NCBI GenBank assembly: GCA_902765655.1
Contig: CACXAK010000105.1
Span: 1 to 8,255, forward strand
Direction: 5' to 3'
DNA length: 8,255 nucleotides
DNA from: an uncultured bacterium
Lineage (GTDB): Bacteria > Cyanobacteriota > Vampirovibrionia > Gastranaerophilales > Gastranaerophilaceae
Shown in pieces: positions 6,245 through 8,255 of the stretch. The notes below the pieces were generated by a model. It was not told the DNA's origin, ran no database searches, and saw only the letters and a list, made by a program, of their open reading frames with translations. Each line of letters opens with the position of its first letter. The first letter of the stretch is position 1. Position numbers and translations under genes: made by a program.

Positions 6245-6742
6245 CTAACCTCTTTCCTGCTTTAAAAGAGTATCCAAAACTATTTTGACAGCATCAGATG
6301 TCATTTGAGGATATACCTTGCCGTTAATTACGCAAACAGGTGCAAGCCCGCAAGCCCCTAAGCAACTGACTGTTTCCAAAGAAAACAATCCGTCAGAAGT
6401 TGTCATTTTACCTTCTTCAAGTTTTAAATGTGCTTTGATTGCGTTCAAAACAGGCATTGAACCACGGACGTGACATGCTGTTCCGTCACATACTTTAATT
6501 TCATATTTACCTTTCGGATCCAAAGAAAATTGGGCATAAAATGTTGCAACACCATAAACCGTTGCTGGAGAAAGCCCTTCAATCTTTGTTCCTATGTAAA
6601 TCAACGCATCTTCAGGCAGATATTTGTATTCTTCCTGTACTTTTTGTAAAATCGCTATCAAATGGGACTTATCTCCGCCGCAAGCTTCAATAATTGAATC
6701 CAATTTCTTTGTGTCGATTTTACGAGAATTTTCTTCCATCAT
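6245..6742 (-). CDS. hydC: HydC, NuoE-like [2Fe-2S] subunit of the trimeric [FeFe] hydrogenase
   Basis: This 165-residue protein is the thioredoxin-like [2Fe-2S] subunit that docks on HydB and takes part in NADH-linked electron transfer. The N-terminal helical bundle contains the family segment PEDALIYIGTKIEGLSPATV (43-62). The cluster ligands are Cys85 and Cys90 (CDGTAC) and Cys127 and Cys131 (SCLGAC), and they are followed by GLAPVCVINGKVYPQM. Length equals the usual 155-170 residues. It is first in hydC-hydB-hydA and its TAG is 4 bp before hydB. AGGAG (6748-6752) lies 5 bases before the first ATG (6742) and 8 bases before the second (6739). The second ATG better fits the spacing used by the neighbours, so the protein may begin one residue later. 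NuoE of complex I is very similar, but there are no other nuo genes here and the neighbours are hydrogenase genes. Confidence 0.93.
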   Translation of the reverse strand: MMEENSRKIDTKKLDSIIEACGGDKSHLIAILQKVQEEYKYLPEDALIYIGTKIEGLSPATVYGVATFYAQFSLDPKGKYEIKVCDGTACHVRGSMPVLNAIKAHLKLEEGKMTTSDGLFSLETVSCLGACGLAPVCVINGKVYPQMTSDAVKIVLDTLLKQERG

Positions 6743-6783
6743 TCTCGCTCCTATTCCTTCATTTGTCTCATTTAACCCACAAC

Positions 6784-6799
6784 TGTTGTTTAAACAACA
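6784..6799. promoter_or_regulatory. perfect 16-bp palindrome in the hyd leader, candidate operator
   Basis: TGTTGTTTAAACAACA is a perfect inverted repeat with no spacer. It sits just downstream of the predicted hydC promoter, where a bound repressor would block transcription. TTGTT/AACAA half-sites recall redox-sensing Rex sites, but Rex sites have a longer centre, so the regulator cannot be named. As RNA it could also fold as a small hairpin. Confidence 0.4.
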
Positions 6800-6811
6800 A
6801 CAATTAATATT

Positions 6812-6840
6812 AATGTACGAGAAAAATGTTAAAAAATCAA
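6812..6840 (-). promoter_or_regulatory. putative promoter of the hydCBA operon
   Basis: On the minus strand TTGATT (6835-6840) and TACATT (6812-6817) are separated by 17 bases, each matching the sigma-70 consensus at 4 of 6 positions. Transcription would begin near 6805, about 60 bases before hydC. It lies immediately after the stop of the upstream membrane-protein gene; no terminator is visible between them, so read-through is also possible. Confidence 0.4.
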
Positions 6841-6846
6841 ATTAAT

Positions 6847-8157
6847 TTATTTAGCCAAAAACTTTTCCATAGAAATTTTACCGCGGAAAGTCAAAGCCGA
6901 ATTCCCGAATTCTTGCTGCTTTTCCTTTTCTATATTGTGACGGAGAAACTTATTAAGCACCTTTGGGAGAGCAAAACCAATCAATGCTGTATTTGCAAGC
7001 AATGAGAACCAATACAATCCCGCCCCGATAGATTTTGTTTTTTTCAATAATTCGACAGGAATATCATTTGATTGTTCCAAAGTTCTGAAATTTTTCAGCG
7101 GCATTTTAAATTTTTGAATAAAATTCAAATTCCGCCCTTTATCATCCATAATCTTAGTTCCAAATATCTTATCTGCCATTCTGCCTGCGATATTATTAAT
7201 TAGAAAATCTCCGCCAAAAAACATTGTAAACAGCCCAATATCTCTTAAAGCTCTGTCTTTACGTTCATTTGAATCCCTCGAAGAAATCAGTTTTGCAGGA
7301 AAACTTGATAAAACCCATATTGCAGCATAAATAGTTTTTGACATATTTGTTCCTGATGTATAATCAAAATTGCGCGGATTATCAGCAATTTTTTTTAGTA
7401 TCGGATTTGCACTTTTGGAGCTTAATCCTTTTGTAATTGTTTTTGCAAAAAGTATTCCGGGAACAACAGAAAATGCAATATTCCAAGCTAATTTTTTAAG
7501 TTTGGACTTTTTATTTTCTTTATCAGATATATTTTTTTCCTGCTTTAGTTCAAAACCGGCAGAAAAATCTTTGCGTTTTGTTCTGTGTTGAGTGAACTCG
7601 GTTGCAATCCAGGGAATTGCAGACCACATTGCACCTGTTATAATAAAATCAGTCATCAAAATTTTTTCGTGAACAGAAAGCAAATCTTTTTTCAGCTTTT
7701 CCGGATTATTATATCTGTTATAAATTTCTTCAAATGCATTTTGATATTTATTTGTACCGGATTTTTTATCAAAAATTTTTGCGCTTTCTTCTAACCCTTT
7801 TTTTAAATCCGCATCCGGAGTAAGGTATTTTTTTGAAACCTGAATTATTTTTCCCCCTGCATCATTCAGATTTTTTATTACACCTTTATTTTTCAGAAAA
7901 TGCTTGTTATATAGCGGAATTAATAAAATTGGGGTTAAATATGAAGCGACAAAATATATTCCGCCCATCAGGGCACGCTCCTGTGCTTCATATTTGTTAT
8001 TTGACATAACGCATTGAGGGAATGTACTGCCGCCAAGAGTGGTTATTCCTCTGTTTATCAGGGTATGATCCTGAACATACGATGTAGCATTATATAAACT
8101 TATCCCTTTAAAGGGTAATGTATTTGATACTTTTTTACAATCCATAATCGTATTCAT
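6847..8157 (-). CDS. multi-spanning membrane protein of unknown function
   Basis: I do not recognise the family. Numbered from the ATG at 8157 (436 residues), hydrophobic segments lie at about 65-83, 168-186, 223-241, 275-291, 307-325 and 379-400, suggesting six membrane spans. Long Lys/Asn-rich soluble stretches separate them (about 90-165 and 190-222). Most spans are short and contain Pro, Gly or charged residues, so some may be re-entrant or peripheral. There is no classical signal peptide. The frame can be extended upstream to a TTG at 8187 (446 residues), but neither start has a clear ribosome site; the ATG is preferred because a possible -10 (TCTAAT on the minus strand, 8193-8198) would start transcription just after the TTG. 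Short related motifs occur near both ends (LPFKGIS and LTFRGKIS). It points the same way as hydC, 104 bp upstream of it, without evidence of a shared function. Its AT-rich, Lys/Asn-rich composition suggests a fast-evolving lineage-specific protein. Confidence 0.65.
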   Translation of the reverse strand: MNTIMDCKKVSNTLPFKGISLYNATSYVQDHTLINRGITTLGGSTFPQCVMSNNKYEAQERALMGGIYFVASYLTPILLIPLYNKHFLKNKGVIKNLNDAGGKIIQVSKKYLTPDADLKKGLEESAKIFDKKSGTNKYQNAFEEIYNRYNNPEKLKKDLLSVHEKILMTDFIITGAMWSAIPWIATEFTQHRTKRKDFSAGFELKQEKNISDKENKKSKLKKLAWNIAFSVVPGILFAKTITKGLSSKSANPILKKIADNPRNFDYTSGTNMSKTIYAAIWVLSSFPAKLISSRDSNERKDRALRDIGLFTMFFGGDFLINNIAGRMADKIFGTKIMDDKGRNLNFIQKFKMPLKNFRTLEQSNDIPVELLKKTKSIGAGLYWFSLLANTALIGFALPKVLNKFLRHNIEKEKQQEFGNSALTFRGKISMEKFLAK

Positions 8158-8187
8158 GGTATTCGCTGATAAAAAAAAGGCAAGCAA

Positions 8188-8255
8188 ACCGTATTAGAAT
8201 TTCTCTTGACAAAATTAACATATAATCAGACAATAAACATGACAAAGGGATATTA
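8188..8255. promoter_or_regulatory. intergenic region with a possible plus-strand promoter leading out of the window
   Basis: The plus strand carries a perfect -35, TTGACA (8206-8211), with GACAAT (8229-8234) at 17 bases spacing as a 4-of-6 -10. A purine-rich AAAGGGA (8244-8250) follows that could be a ribosome site for a divergent gene starting beyond 8255. An ATG at 8239 opens a frame that stays open to the window edge, but only for five codons. On the minus strand, TCTAAT (8193-8198) may be the -10 for the membrane-protein gene. Confidence 0.25.

Noticed and set aside
8104..8115. Perfect palindrome CCCTTTAAAGGG
   Set aside because: It lies inside coding sequence (LPFKG), is short and AT-centred, and has no regulatory context.
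1..8255. CRISPR array, tRNA, rRNA, insertion sequence or phage genes
   Set aside because: No spaced direct repeats, cloverleaf, rRNA-like blocks, transposase or terminal inverted repeats were seen.

Overview
The window is AT-rich and comes from a bacterium with an outer membrane: it carries an outer-membrane two-partner-secretion (ShlB/FhaC-type) transporter and a periplasmic Skp/OmpH chaperone. It is also fermentative and anaerobic, since it has a complete-looking hydC-hydB-hydA cluster for a trimeric, NAD(P)H-linked [FeFe] hydrogenase. Low GC, a double membrane, a fermentative hydrogenase and an unusual multi-spanning membrane protein together fit the non-photosynthetic gut relatives of Cyanobacteria (Vampirovibrionia/Melainabacteria, order Gastranaerophilales). 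This placement is an inference from gene content, not something the sequence proves.

Layout, left to right. Positions 1-1360 (minus) hold a ShlB/FhaC-like outer-membrane transporter with signal peptide, two POTRA domains and the start of its beta-barrel; its C-terminus lies outside the window. Just upstream, 42 bp away and on the same strand (1403-1705), is a 100-residue secreted protein of unknown function. It shares a recognisable sequence block with the linker of the transporter. A 254-bp AT-rich divergent intergenic region separates it from ompH/skp (1960-2415, plus). ompH/skp and the hydrogenase operon converge on two tandem hairpin terminators (2433-2507).

Positions 2525-6742 (minus) are the hydrogenase operon, transcribed hydC (NuoE-like) - hydB (NuoF-like, with extra Fe-S domains at both ends) - hydA (Fe-S relay plus H-cluster catalytic subunit). 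hydC and hydB are 4 bp apart; a 99-bp gap precedes hydA. In the sequence as given, hydA is split by a one-base deletion near position 3576 that separates the electron-relay domains from the catalytic H-cluster domain. Adding back one base restores a family-like junction. A plausible promoter with a perfect 16-bp palindrome just downstream of it lies ahead of hydC (6784-6840).

Positions 6847-8157/8187 (minus) encode a multi-spanning membrane protein that I do not recognise. The last 68 bases are intergenic and may hold the promoter of a gene beyond the right edge.

How the genes work together: HydC, HydB and HydA would form one cytoplasmic complex. NADH would be oxidised at the FMN of HydB and electrons passed through Fe-S clusters to the H-cluster of HydA. 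In related enzymes this is coupled to ferredoxin (electron bifurcation/confurcation). The transporter/small-protein pair and OmpH belong to cell-envelope biogenesis and secretion and have no visible functional link to the hydrogenase.
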